Part shown: in pieces, positions 12,788 to 23,461 of the stretch | Layout of the letters: each line of letters begins with the position of its first letter | Numbering within the stretch: position 1 is the first letter of the stretch | Source: Scedosporium boydii | Lineage: Eukaryota > Ascomycota > Sordariomycetes > Microascales > Microascaceae | Assembly (NCBI GenBank): GCA_002221725.1 | Contig: NJFT01000051.1 | Span: 1-64,000 of the forward strand | Length of the DNA: 64,000 nucleotides | Direction of reading: 5' to 3' | The notes under the pieces: model-generated | What the model was told of the DNA's origin: nothing | Seen by the model: the letters and a program-made list of their open reading frames with translations, nothing else | Database searches by the model: none | Translations under genes and position numbers: made by a program

Positions 12788-15586
12788 ATCTAGCCTCTAT
12801 TTTTCGCATCAAGGTCCACAAGGTATGAAGAGCTTTTGAAAACCATAAGAAGAGAGAAAAAAAAAATTAATGACGAAAAGGTTGCGATGACACATGAGCG
12901 GTTGGGTTAGATGCATTTAGTATATAGGAAAGCGAAGTTGGGTGGCATACAACATTGATGAGCAAAAACAAAAGCAATGGTTTCATGATGATCACTGGTA
13001 TAGCATCAAAACGACTAGAGCAATGAATTCACTTCCTTTCAAGAACATTACAGATGTGCGCTTTACGTTGTGGGTTGATGATGAAGACGCAGCAGAGTCG
13101 GCCGGACCATGTCGAGCTCGTCTCTGGGAGCTGTTCAACTCCCAGCGGCTGTCTCGGGTAAAGCTCCCGCTAGCTTGCATCTCGTTTGCTTCAACGTGTA
13201 CAACTGGTATAGTGTATACTAAGCCAAGGAAGAAAGAATGGCTCATTAGAACCAGAGGGAGCTATACGAAGTAATGTTGAGTGCACCTAGAGCCAGGAGC
13301 TGAGGACAGGCTTCTGCGTCGTATCATAGCTTGAAGGGGGACGCGAAATGCTACCATCGCATGATCTGTTGATCACGATTCTGAAGAGTCAGAGGTGTCT
13401 AAAGGATTGGTAACGTAATTGATACAGCAGGTACGCAGACATTGATCAATCCAAGATCCCCGACGTCCCCTCGACGAGCCCGCTCAAGCATGTCCTAGCG
13501 TGCCACTTCTCCACGGAGTGTTGGGGGTGGGGGTCGTGACGGCCGTTGAGGCAATTACACCAGTGCTGAACTCTACATTACAAGTTGGCGGATTGATCAA
13601 TTCAGTTACAGGAGGAATACTTCGTACCTATAGAAATTGATCGATTGAACAGTTGCAATATTCTTCAACATCAATTGATTGATTGATTTGTCCTCCGTGC
13701 TGGACAAGTAATTGAGGCGGGGTTGAATGGAGGGGCTGGAAGAGGGGCAGAATTTGAAGACGAACAGTTTTGAGAAATGGACCAGCAAGGAAATGCCAGC
13801 TTCAAGACCTCGCTCAGTACTACTCCCGGCTCCACTTTGGCAGCAATTGATACCAATTGACAAAGCTTCAATGACATCGTACGCCTTGGGGAGCTGTTGA
13901 AGACTTGAAGCTGCAAACAGGAGTTCACAATGAACAGAGATCAATGTGCAAATACGGGGGCAAGACCAGTGCCTCAACAGCTCCTGGGCGTTCCAGTCTA
14001 TCTTCGAAAGCCCACGCCATTGCAAGTCCCAAACATCAAGGTGGTCAATATGGTGTCTCTCCCTCAATCTTGCTGCCCTGTCCGTGGGTGGGCCCAGGCC
14101 AAGAGTGTAGGTGCGCTCCAATCACCGACTCAAATGCCTGAGGACGATTGTTTGATAGCCCTTCCGTCGTCAAGTTGCTGTTGCTCGACACCTTACTTGG
14201 TAATAATACTCTGTACTTCTCATATAATTGTATCAATTGATTGATGTGTTATCGATTTGTCATCGGTTGAGCCACCGCCAATCTAACAGCCAATCTGAAC
14301 AACGTGCAGTTCTGTCTAATTATTTCAAGCTGTACTTCTATATACCATTTTTCCGCGGCGTCATCATCAACCAGTTTCGGCCCCTCCATCAGGACGGGGG
14401 GCTCGCCTCATCCGCCCGCGAAGTACGTAGCCTGGCGAGTATATGCTAAGCAGTTGACAACGGAAGCAGCATACAAGTATCAGCTCCCATTTCGAGGCTA
14501 TTCCTTGGAATTCTTTGTATACACCTTAACTACAATCATGGTTCGCCATCTTGTTTAGAGGATGGAGAGGCCGGGGAATGCGGGCGGCAAGACCGGACGT
14601 TGCAGTGCCCGAACCCCAATGACAATTATTTTGTAAGATTGATAGACTTTGGCCAGACGTTATGACTAACACACCACGGCGACAATTGGGGCACACAATC
14701 GCAGCGACTGAGCGTAATGGAGTGTGGGAAGTAGCACTCTAGCAAGTTCCTCAACCCGCGCTAGCCTTAGCTCCCCAGTGGTTCACTCCTTGTCCGGAGA
14801 CTCCTTCCCACTTACAAATTGCTTTGATCACTCAATGTTGACCTCATGCTGCGTCCGATTGTACACACTACCCGCTCTTACTTCGTAGCTACCAATTGAT
14901 CTATCTTAGTATCTTAGAGAGGAGGCAGCCAGCAGAGCGAGCTTGAGGCGATACAGGACAGGGCAGGTGCCAGACTTGATACACCGGCAATATCCAGCGA
15001 ATCCAGCCGCCTGCCGATTTGGATTTGATACGTCACATCATCAACCAGGTCAAGGTCCAGAGACAGAGACAGAAGCAACTTTGAGAGACGGCGACTCCTC
15101 AAGTGCTCCAACGCCGAAGTAGCCCCAGCGCTCCGAAACACTAACCGAGCACGGCAGACGAGACGTTGAGCAATTGATCAGGCCTGCTAGCTGTGGTCTA
15201 GCCCCCAGGTAAACACAAGGTATTGGTTACATTGATCTCATCGATGCTGCTTCCGATACACTTTGTACCTCAGTTGAGCTTAGTTATTGCCACATGAGAC
15301 CTGAGGTCCGATCAATTTTAGCCTCCAGTGTGAAGTTCTTCCGCTTGCCAGGTCCAGCTTCGCCGCCAGCTTTGCTTCGTCTCGACGGGGATATGAACAG
15401 TGCATGACCCCTCCTTCCTTTCGAACTTCTTCCATTTAGACTCGAGAACCCGCAAAAATTTTAACCTCTTGACATTTATTTTCTTCCTATCGTCCATCCT
15501 CTATTCTATCATTGCCAGAATTCGTTCATTATCCCCGCGAATAAACCTCGTTTCTTGATTTTTCCCTATTCACATCCACAGCCACA
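12788..15586. other. 2.8-kb intergenic spacer rich in CAATTGAT words
   Basis: No supportable gene. A 171-codon frame (13606..14121, -) has no recognisable domain and overlaps repeated motifs. TACGAAGTA-type 9-mers occur at 13265..13273, 13618..13626 and 14879..14887. CAATTGAT occurs at 13672, 13844, 14234, 14893 and 15171. The last 200 bases are CT-rich and lead to the A-rich ATG context of transaldolase. Confidence 0.5.
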
Positions 15587-17203
15587 ATGTCTAGCGCTCT
15601 TGAACAACTAAAGGCCACTGGCACCGTGAGTTCCCTTCTTTACCCCGCGCTGCCCATTGAGGACCCCTCAGTCTGGGCCCCATCGTCGCATTCGAGCTTT
15701 ATTGTCCACGGCTCCAACGAGGACCTCTCCGTTGCATAGGTCAATTCGGATGGTGCTAGAATGTCGATGGGGATTCTGCTACTTAACTATACTCTTGTGC
15801 TTTTTCCAACATCTATTTGCTGACCTCTTACTTTTTCCCGGTGAATAGGTTGTCGTCAGTGATACTGGTAAGCTCCTCCGATATCCTTCCGATGACCCTC
15901 CGATGACTGGAAAATTCGCTCTTGCTAACTAGCTTCTAGGTGACTTCGCTTGTGAGTTATCCCTTCCTGTTTCTTAGAGAACAAAAGAACGAAGAAATTA
16001 TACCCCGAGAGATACCTTGACCACTCTCGAACTCTATTGACCACCCAACTTACACATATCAACTACAGCCATCGGCAAGTACAAGCCCCAGGATGCCACG
16101 ACCAACCCCTCTCTCATCTTGGCCGCTTCCAAGAAGCCCGAGTACGCCGCTCTGATCGATAAGGCCGTTGCCTACGCCAAGGCCAAGGGCGGTTCCGCCA
16201 ACGACCAGGTCGAGCTGGCTCTTGACCGTCTTCTCGTCGAGTTCGGTACCGAGATTCTCAAGATCATCCCCGGCAAGGTCTCCACCGAGGTCGATGCCAG
16301 CCTTTCCTTCGATACCCAGGCTTCCGTTGCCAAGGCCCTCAAGATCATCAAGGTAAGCCACATTGGAAGTCGCCAATTTTCTTTCCCCAACCTCCTGGCG
16401 GCTCGTCTCTGAAGAGACTGACTGGTTTGCTAACTACCACTTGCACCTACACTAGCTCTACGAGGAGGAGGGCATCTCCAAGGACCGTATTCTCATCAAG
16501 GTTGCCTCCACCTGGGAGGGCATCAAGGCCGCCGAGATCCTCCAGCGCGACCACGGCGTAAACTGCAACCTCACCCTTATGTTCTCCCTCGTTCAGGCCA
16601 TCGCCGCCGCCGAGGCTGGCGCCTTCCTCATCTCCCCCTTCGTCGGACGTATCCTCGACTGGTACAAGGCCGCGACTAAGAAGGAGTACACCAAGGAGGA
16701 GGACCCTGGCGTCGCCTCCGTCAAGAGCATCTACAACTACTACAAGAAGTTCGGTTACAAGACCATCGTCATGGGTGCCTCTTTCCGTAACACTGGTGAG
16801 ATTACCGAGCTCGCTGGCTGCGACTACCTCACCATTTCTGTAAGTGGCTTCCGTTGCCAGCACCCAGTACTCGCTGGTCTGGTACTTCAGCTACCGCGGG
16901 CAAAGATTTGGAGGCTTGTGAATAAGCAGACGGGAACAGACCTGCTAACTATCGCTGCCTTTCTAGCCTGCCCTTCTTGAGACGCTCAGCACCTCCCAGG
17001 AGGCCGTTCCCAAGAAGCTCGACGCCGCCGCCGCCTCTGCCCTCAACATCGAGAAGAAGACTTACATCAACAACGAAGCCGTCTTCCGATTCGATTTCAA
17101 CGAGGAGCAGATGGCCGTCGAGAAGCTCCGTGAGGGCATCAGCAAGTTCGCGGCTGACGCCGTTGTCCTCAAGGACATCATCAAGGCCAAGGTTGTCGCT
17201 TAA
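15587..17203 (+). CDS. TAL1: transaldolase
   Basis: Transfers a dihydroxyacetone unit between sugar phosphates in the non-oxidative pentose-phosphate pathway (cytosol). Six exons: 15587..15625, 15849..15867, 15940..15951, 16069..16352, 16456..16839 and 16967..17203. They join to 324 residues, normal for the family. The Schiff-base lysine is Lys133 in [12 protein letters not shown]. The TNPSLI and NLTLMFS strands of the barrel and the GASFRN motif are intact. Exons 2 and 3 are only 19 and 12 nt long, each with clean GT and AG borders. GC3-rich coding suggests high expression. The start follows CACA and is the only ATG giving the family N terminus. Confidence 0.97.
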
Positions 17204-18309
17204 ATTACGAGGACACGTTTCAAACTCTTTCTTCTCCGCGAAGTGGGTGAGGGGATATTAGGATGAGAGATTTCACCGGATGCTGTAGCAGACACTTGGT
17301 GTGAGAGCCCGTCTCGTGTGTATCGGGGCTCTTCGGCGTTGTCTCTTTGATATGGCCATTGCCACTTCTACAACTTCAGGGCCAGTCCGCATTGGATGGA
17401 TACAAGAGATTGGTATTTCAATTGGCAGGTGGACATTAAAATTGGGAGGCGGATGAACGACAATAGGGCCAACAGAAGTCATATACATTCAGTCCGGGGG
17501 CATTCGTTGATGGTGCGCATTAACAGCACGGTCATTACTATCGTCTCCCATAGAAGTTAAATACAACTCAATACAAGACATAGTGGAACTCAAATAGACA
17601 CGTCTACCTCGTACTTCGTATGACTTTCCGAACGCGAAATTACTGCATGAGAATTGAGGCAATTCGTTTGATTTCCGCTCTGTTAATGTTAGGCCGGGCT
17701 AAGGTTCCCCATACCAATCCGCTCTCTCCTATAGACTCACCGGTCGGGAGAACCAAGATTGGAAGAAACCAGGGATCATGTTACAATATCGAACTAAAAT
17801 TCTCCCTCTAGAACCTTTCCGAAGTAATACAAACTCCAAAATAATTCCTCGTTAGAAAAAAGAAACAAACCCTAGTTGGTATGCAGGACTCGTCGCCTCT
17901 CCATTATGCGCGCTATCTTTACGATTGTAGATATTGAGAGGGAAAGCTCCCCGAGTTTCCCCCCTTTCTCTACTTATCTCTAGTCATGTATCCCCCTGTC
18001 CACCGTTCATCCCACCGGTACAGCATCGAGTGCCTGGCCTCTTGGACAGGACGATTAAAATAGTTGTTATGAGTGCAAATCTGGCTAGAAAGGACAAGAG
18101 GTGAAGTGTTTTAGAAAGAAGACGGAAAAGAAGATCGCTGCCGGCCAGGCGGTGGATGATACAAGTAGGGATGTGTGAAGCGTTGGCCAATGACTAGGAT
18201 TGAAGACAAAAAAAAAAAAAAAAAGGAAAAGAAGCGAGAAAGAGGGTTAATGATGGTGAGACGGGAGTGAGTCGAAGATAGCTCAGTAAGTATCGAGGCT
18301 ATCCCAACC
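17204..18309. other. convergent 3' region between TAL1 and the phosphatase
   Basis: No gene supported; both neighbours end here, so it should hold two 3' UTRs. It contains one TACTTCGTA motif at 17612..17620 and a run of 17 A at 18208..18224. Confidence 0.5.
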
Positions 18310-19689
18310 TCACTCCTTCTCGAAATCTTGTTGACAGTCGACAGACACGGTCTTGTGAGTGACGCCAGATGAGGAGCCAGCAATGACAAGGGCGGTAAGT
18401 TGCTCTCCGTCCACGCATTTCGTATTCAGCCCAAAGGTATTCTTGCCGAGGTTCAGACCCTTCTTAGTGTCACGACCATAAATGACAGTCCGCCGCTCCT
18501 CATCATTTTTCTCGGATTCGATCCGGTTCCACACAGGGAACCACTCATCGCCTGAATAATCATCAATGGGCACAATAACGTCCCTGTCGGTAGGTTTTGA
18601 AATTTCCTGAAGCTCGGCCTGGATAAGCGCCTCTCTCACCTTCCGGCCAACGAACTTCTTCCTCCCTAGCTCTTCCTCCTGTTTCTTCAGTCGCTCTTCG
18701 ACGGTCTTCTTGGCCGTCTCGCGGCGGACTTGCTCGCGCGGATACACGATGCTACGCATGTTCATAGCGGGCCACGAGTCCTGTTTGTCCATTTCGATAC
18801 CGGGCACGAGGCCCGCGTGGGAGACGTAGATGTTCTGCATGCCCGGGATGAAGCCGACGTCGAGTATGGCGGGGAGCTTCGAGAGCCACTCGACGTGCTC
18901 AGGCGTTAGCGAATCGGCCACGACGCGCTCGGCATAATCTCCGCGCGAGAGGTGTTCCTGCTCGAGGTGATCCTCGTCACCGCCCAGGCCGTGGATCGTG
19001 TTGGTCGCATTCTTCTTGGAGTTCATCAGCTCTCGCACCAGGAGGATTCGGTCTTCCTCGACGCCCCGCACGGATGTGGCGTTGAGCATCATGGCTAGTT
19101 CGACCACGGCTGCGCTGTCGGTGCCCTTGCTCACTAGGTTGCCGACGAAGATGATCTGGTCGCGGCCGCTCTCAGCGTCGAAGCCGACCTTGCCTAAGAG
19201 CTGTTGTAGGGCGTCGATCATGCCGTGGACATCGCCGATGATAACGAGCCGTTTGTCGTTGCCCTTGGATGGGAGGTGCTTAGCTGGGAGCTTCTGTATC
19301 CTTTTTACAAGGCCGGAGCCTGTGAAGTCTGGTCGTGATTTCGCGGCATAGGACGTGATATCATCCGCGGGGTCGGGTTCTTGGGTCTCCTCTTCTTCTT
19401 CGTTCTCATGGTTCTCCTCCTCAAGTTTGTCATTCTGTTCGGGTGGTTGCTCCCCCTGATGGTCGTCGGTCGTGGTGTCTGGTTGGGGTGGTGGTGTCTC
19501 TGCGTCTGTCTCTGGCTTCGAATCTGCGTTGGGCTCGGGGCGTTGGGGTGTTGGGGGCTGGTCGGTGCGTAATATCGCGTTACTGAAGAGGTGGTCTGAG
19601 GTGTAGATGAAGGTGATGACGACTAATATGACGATGATGAGGACTGTATGCCTCCGCCGCCGCGGGTGGATTGGGGATCGCAAATTCAT
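18310..19689 (-). CDS. membrane-anchored PPN2-like calcineurin-fold protein, probable pseudophosphatase
   Basis: Single exon, 459 residues. It starts with an Arg-rich tail and one membrane helix (about 15-31). A Pro/Glu/Asp-rich stalk follows to about 115, then a PPP-superfamily metallophosphoesterase domain (about 145-445). The closest family I know is the vacuolar type II membrane polyphosphatase PPN2 of yeast. Motif 1 is intact (GDVHG, 152-156), as is HAGLVPG (291-297). Motif 2 reads GNLVSKG (183-189) where Asp is expected. Motif 3 reads VRGVEED (207-213) where GNHED is expected. The final motif reads YGRDTKKGL (404-412) where GHD is expected. Four metal or catalytic positions are therefore changed while fold residues such as GLNTKCVDG (420-428) persist. 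I infer loss of classical activity with a retained fold. The frame is intact, so it is not a simple pseudogene. Confidence 0.85.
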   Translation of the reverse strand: MNLRSPIHPRRRRHTVLIIVILVVITFIYTSDHLFSNAILRTDQPPTPQRPEPNADSKPETDAETPPPQPDTTTDDHQGEQPPEQNDKLEEENHENEEEEETQEPDPADDITSYAAKSRPDFTGSGLVKRIQKLPAKHLPSKGNDKRLVIIGDVHGMIDALQQLLGKVGFDAESGRDQIIFVGNLVSKGTDSAAVVELAMMLNATSVRGVEEDRILLVRELMNSKKNATNTIHGLGGDEDHLEQEHLSRGDYAERVVADSLTPEHVEWLSKLPAILDVGFIPGMQNIYVSHAGLVPGIEMDKQDSWPAMNMRSIVYPREQVRRETAKKTVEERLKKQEEELGRKKFVGRKVREALIQAELQEISKPTDRDVIVPIDDYSGDEWFPVWNRIESEKNDEERRTVIYGRDTKKGLNLGKNTFGLNTKCVDGEQLTALVIAGSSSGVTHKTVSVDCQQDFEKE

Positions 19690-21984
19690 CCTGGAGCGGA
19701 TTCCGGATCTCTCCTTCCCTAGAATTAAACCACCCTCGTCCCCTTTCTAGGTCGAATAAACCGAGGGCGAAGTTGCTGGGAGAAAGGGAAACTGGTTGCT
19801 CAAATTCTGAAATTTTTTCCCCTCCCCCTTCTATTTTTCTTATATTGGCGTAACGCTAGGTAACAGGTTTTCCTAGTCCAGGGAGTGGTTCGTCTGCTCG
19901 TCTCATGGGCAAACTACGATACGTCATATGCCTTTTTTGTTCAACCCCCGAAAGATGCCGCTATTAATCCATGGCCAAACACTGTGGTCATGGCACGCGA
20001 CACTGATCCGTCGAGATAAAAATTTTTGTGTCTCGATGACGCCGAAGTGAAGGAATTCCGGTAGAGAGTCTAGAATCGTCCATCCGGTCAAGGGGCACCG
20101 AAGGAGTGGATGAAGAATGAGATTTAGCATTTTACACGTTCCCCATTGAAAATTGGGGGGATCCAGGGACCGGTGGAGTCTAATAGGGAGGGCCGGGAAA
20201 GGGGGCCTTGGGAAGAAAAAAAGCCAAGACTTTTCCATCAATTTCATGACCTCCCTTTCCAATGCATCCGACGTGGTATCTCCAGTCCGAGTGACGGACG
20301 GCGCGAGAAGAGCGAGTCTTCTTTGCATTTGTGTCTTGTTTTATGACCGTATTAATTTACGGATGGGGAAGGTTCCCGCGTGCGGATTTGCTGAACGCGG
20401 TTTAGGTCGCTGCTACATTGTACTTTCCCCGTTTACCGCCTCATGCTGGTTTCCGGGTGGAAGTACCTGGTACACAGAAATTGTCTCGTGAGGCAGAGTT
20501 TTTGCTGGGGGAAGTGAGGCAACAGAAGCAGGACAGGAGACAAGCCATGTACCAGATCCAAAACCCGCTAGTTCAGAGCTTAAAAGTGTAGTCAGGGGGT
20601 CAACCCATGTTAGACTTTTCGGTTCTGGCAGTTGATCTCAATATTATCAAATCTTCCTGAACTGCGAAGTAGTTTGCTTCGTACTTCGTACCATTGACCT
20701 CGCTGCGATAGGCTGAGCAGTGTTGCAGCTTCCTCAGTAATTATGCTTTGAAATCCCCCATGATTTTCTTGGCTCTTGGCGCATAGACTGATAAGCCATC
20801 CTTACATACTGGTATCAGGTGGGATGTGAAATGGAATGCGCCAACGTTATCGCAGTTGTTGGACTTGGGAACCAGAATGAGACCACTGATCCTTGGGCGC
20901 CACCGGTGCAAAAACGAACCGGGGGATGGTGCTCAAGTGCGAAGGAGAGATTGCCACACAGTTCCCCCCTCCTGGGTCTAGATCTCTCCAAGCTGGCGAC
21001 CGTCGTATCGGCACGGCGATGTTGGCCGATCTCTTGGAAATAAACCTACGGAGGAGTGGCAAAGAGATCAATTGATCCTGCGAACTGCGTATTGATCGCT
21101 ATTGATGGATCGGATTGCACCACTTGAGCACGAATACGGTAGCTCCCATTTCTTGGAGGAGGGACGCCGTATTATCTTGTGCTTTTAGCGCTGTGGTTCT
21201 CCTTCTTTTTCGTGTGAATCTACTGACCTCAACTCTTGGCGTTGTTGCCGAAATTCCGTTGCGCGCAGCGTCGCAGGGATAGGTGAACACTCGCAGCGAT
21301 TGACAGTGAATCTTACTTGATAAGGCCTGTTGGAGTACGAGGTAACCTAGCAAACAGAATGCTCCAAGGCTCCTCGCTTTGGCTGGCCTAAAGGTGTCCT
21401 GCCTTACATGTGTACGAAGTACATTCGAGATCAATTGCGCATCAGCCAACCACTTCAGCCTTGGTCGAGGTGACGAGGTTTGTACGAAGCATACCGGCCA
21501 AATACGATAATACCTCTACCAACCTACCTCCACAAAGGACAACGTTTCACTCAAACATCAGCTAGAACAGACCCTCGGTAATGAAAAATCGGTGCCATCG
21601 TACACAACCGCCCACCATTGAATTATATCCAACCCGTCGCCTTCTACTGGACTCTGCCAGCTCTGACAGCTCTGACAGCCCACAGCTGAAAGTTTCCAAC
21701 CGCTCCAAACTGTAAAGGTGCGGAGGAAGAAGCCGCCGCCACTCGAAGACGAGTCGAAGGATCTGTCAAAACCCATAACTCAACTATATATTTTGTAGTA
21801 TACATTGACGTGTGTGAAGTGGAGTGAAGTATTGTGTCGAAACCCAGAAACGCCTTTGGCCGAAGCTCTATTACCAACGCCACCGATGCAACAATCCTTT
21901 TGGCCCCGCAGCGAGCAGCATTCTCGAGACTGTAAGAAGGTAGATGTGTGATGGGATCTTATAAAAAGCCCACGACGAAGCGAA
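19690..21984. other. 2.3-kb intergenic stretch, no gene seen
   Basis: Holds the promoter of the phosphatase-like gene on the left and the 3' side of PET191 on the right. Open frames are short and unlike any family I know. TACGAAGTA-type motifs occur at 20682..20690 and 21413..21421. CAATTGAT words occur at 21069 and, in reverse, at 21430. Confidence 0.5.
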
Positions 21985-22502
21985 TCACGACTTAGTGGGC
22001 GCGTCAGATTTAGCTGCTGCCGCCTCGGCGCGGTACTTTTCGTTCGCCACCTCCCTCCAATCCTGCTCCTGCTCGTCGCCGCTCGTGATCTTGACCCCGC
22101 CACCGAAAGCAGACTTTCCGGCATAGAGCTGGTATCCCTTGCCCTCTTCATCGGCCTTCTGGATCGTCTGGTACGATACGGGAACGTTGCCGCGGAATCG
22201 CTTGCGCATGTCGACGAGCCCGCGCCTGCACTCGCCGAAACCTTTCTTGAGCTGTTGGCATTTCGGCGGGAGCGTGTCGACGAGGGGCGGGCGAAGGCAG
22301 TCGGCCGCCGAGTTTCGTTGGACCATGACGCATTCCGACTCCTGGAGGCATTGCGCCAAAGCGGCTCCTGTGAAGAAGGGCGCATTCCGCGTTAGCGCCA
22401 CCGAGACTTGACTGTGATGAGGGCACCAGGTGTAACAGCGCTGGCGGGGCGGGGGTTCGGTAAACTGTATGACTTACTTAGCTCCTTGCAAGAACTCGGC
22501 AT
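21985..22502 (-). CDS. PET191: cytochrome c oxidase assembly factor Pet191 (COA5)
   Basis: Twin CX9C protein of the mitochondrial intermembrane-space side, needed for cytochrome c oxidase assembly. Two exons: 22478..22502 (25 nt, ATG through GAGCTA plus A) and 21985..22367, split by a 110-nt intron with GTAAGT and CTTCACAG. The product has 135 residues. Cys5 and Cys15, and Cys45 and Cys55, form the two CX9C pairs; Cys21 and Cys32 are additional. The conserved core includes CLQESECVMVQR and CQQLKKGFGECRRG. The ATG at 22401 inside the intron would remove the first CX9C cysteine, so the upstream start is preferred. The C-terminal tail after about residue 85 is charged and Ala-rich. It lies divergent from the lipase gene. 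Confidence 0.94.
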
Positions 22503-23461
22503 TGTGAAGGTATGGGTATAATGCGAGATGTGGTGGGTGGAATGCGCGAGGAAGGAAAGCAAAATGTTGGAAGGTTAGAACGATCTTTAAAAATCAGGAG
22601 AGCCAAATGTTGGAAGCTCCATGATTGGTCCAGTGTCTTCGAGCACCTCTGCGGATACCGAAGCCACCTGCAATATGAATTATATTATTGGCTTCTCACC
22701 GAGATGTCCGGGTTGTCGGGAAACCACCGACGTGCTGTCTTACTAATACACTTCTATGATCAACCAGTCTTGTTCGCTGTTGGGCTGTCGCTTCCAAGAC
22801 AAGTTGGGCGGTTTTGTTCAAGATTTGAATCTTATCTCCCAGGTCCGCATGGATTCCCGTAAACAGGAACACATGCCGCTTCATAATCTAGTTAGACGAT
22901 TCCTCGTAAGGGGCACAAACTCAAACCCAAATGAAGTGAAGTCCAAGTCGTGAGGCGGGTTCGGGGAGCAATGATGAGACCGAGTATCAACCGACAATAA
23001 CCCCCTCCCCTAGTCCATTTGCTAGACCGATTTCATTCTACCCCTTGTTCGGCAGGATCGCACCCTTTTCGCATATCGCGATCTAATCGTCCTGCCTTAT
23101 CCATCTCCATCTCCATCTCCTGTGCTGTCCGGCCAGAAAACTTCACCGGGAGTACGACTTCCTGGGGGCGCTTCCTAGTTTATTACCTGCACCTTCCACG
23201 ACTTGTTTCGTCATCTCGCCTCGCGCCTGCAGCTCTTTTTGTCCTGTTCCTGCCTCTCATCACATGGGCCCAATTGGCATGTGACGCAGCGCCAGCACTG
23301 GGTCTGCAGTTACCAAACCTCCTCCGATACTCTCATCCATATTCATCCTTGCGCTGCGATTCCTAAGACTTTCTTCCATCCTTAACAACCTAAATTTCTC
23401 GTATCCGTGAAAACCTAGGAAATGCCTCTTTTTCCCGAATCGCTCATCCTAATAACCTAAG
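22503..23461. promoter_or_regulatory. divergent promoter between PET191 and the lipase gene
   Basis: About 960 bases from which both flanking genes are transcribed outward. No gene seen. Three copies of CCATCT lie around 23099..23120, and the right part is CT-rich, as expected for a fungal leader. No specific factor site can be supported. Confidence 0.4.

Noticed and set aside
13606..14121. 171-codon minus-strand frame in the TAL1 upstream spacer
   Set aside because: No domain and no splice partners; it overlaps the CAATTGAT repeats and a TACTTCGTA motif.
16447..16863. 138-codon minus-strand frame opposite transaldolase
   Set aside because: Crosses sense introns and mirrors GC3-rich codons; typical antisense artefact.
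21985..22401. Unspliced PET191 start at 22401
   Set aside because: It drops the first CX9C cysteine; the 25-nt upstream exon restores MPSSCKELRAALAQC.
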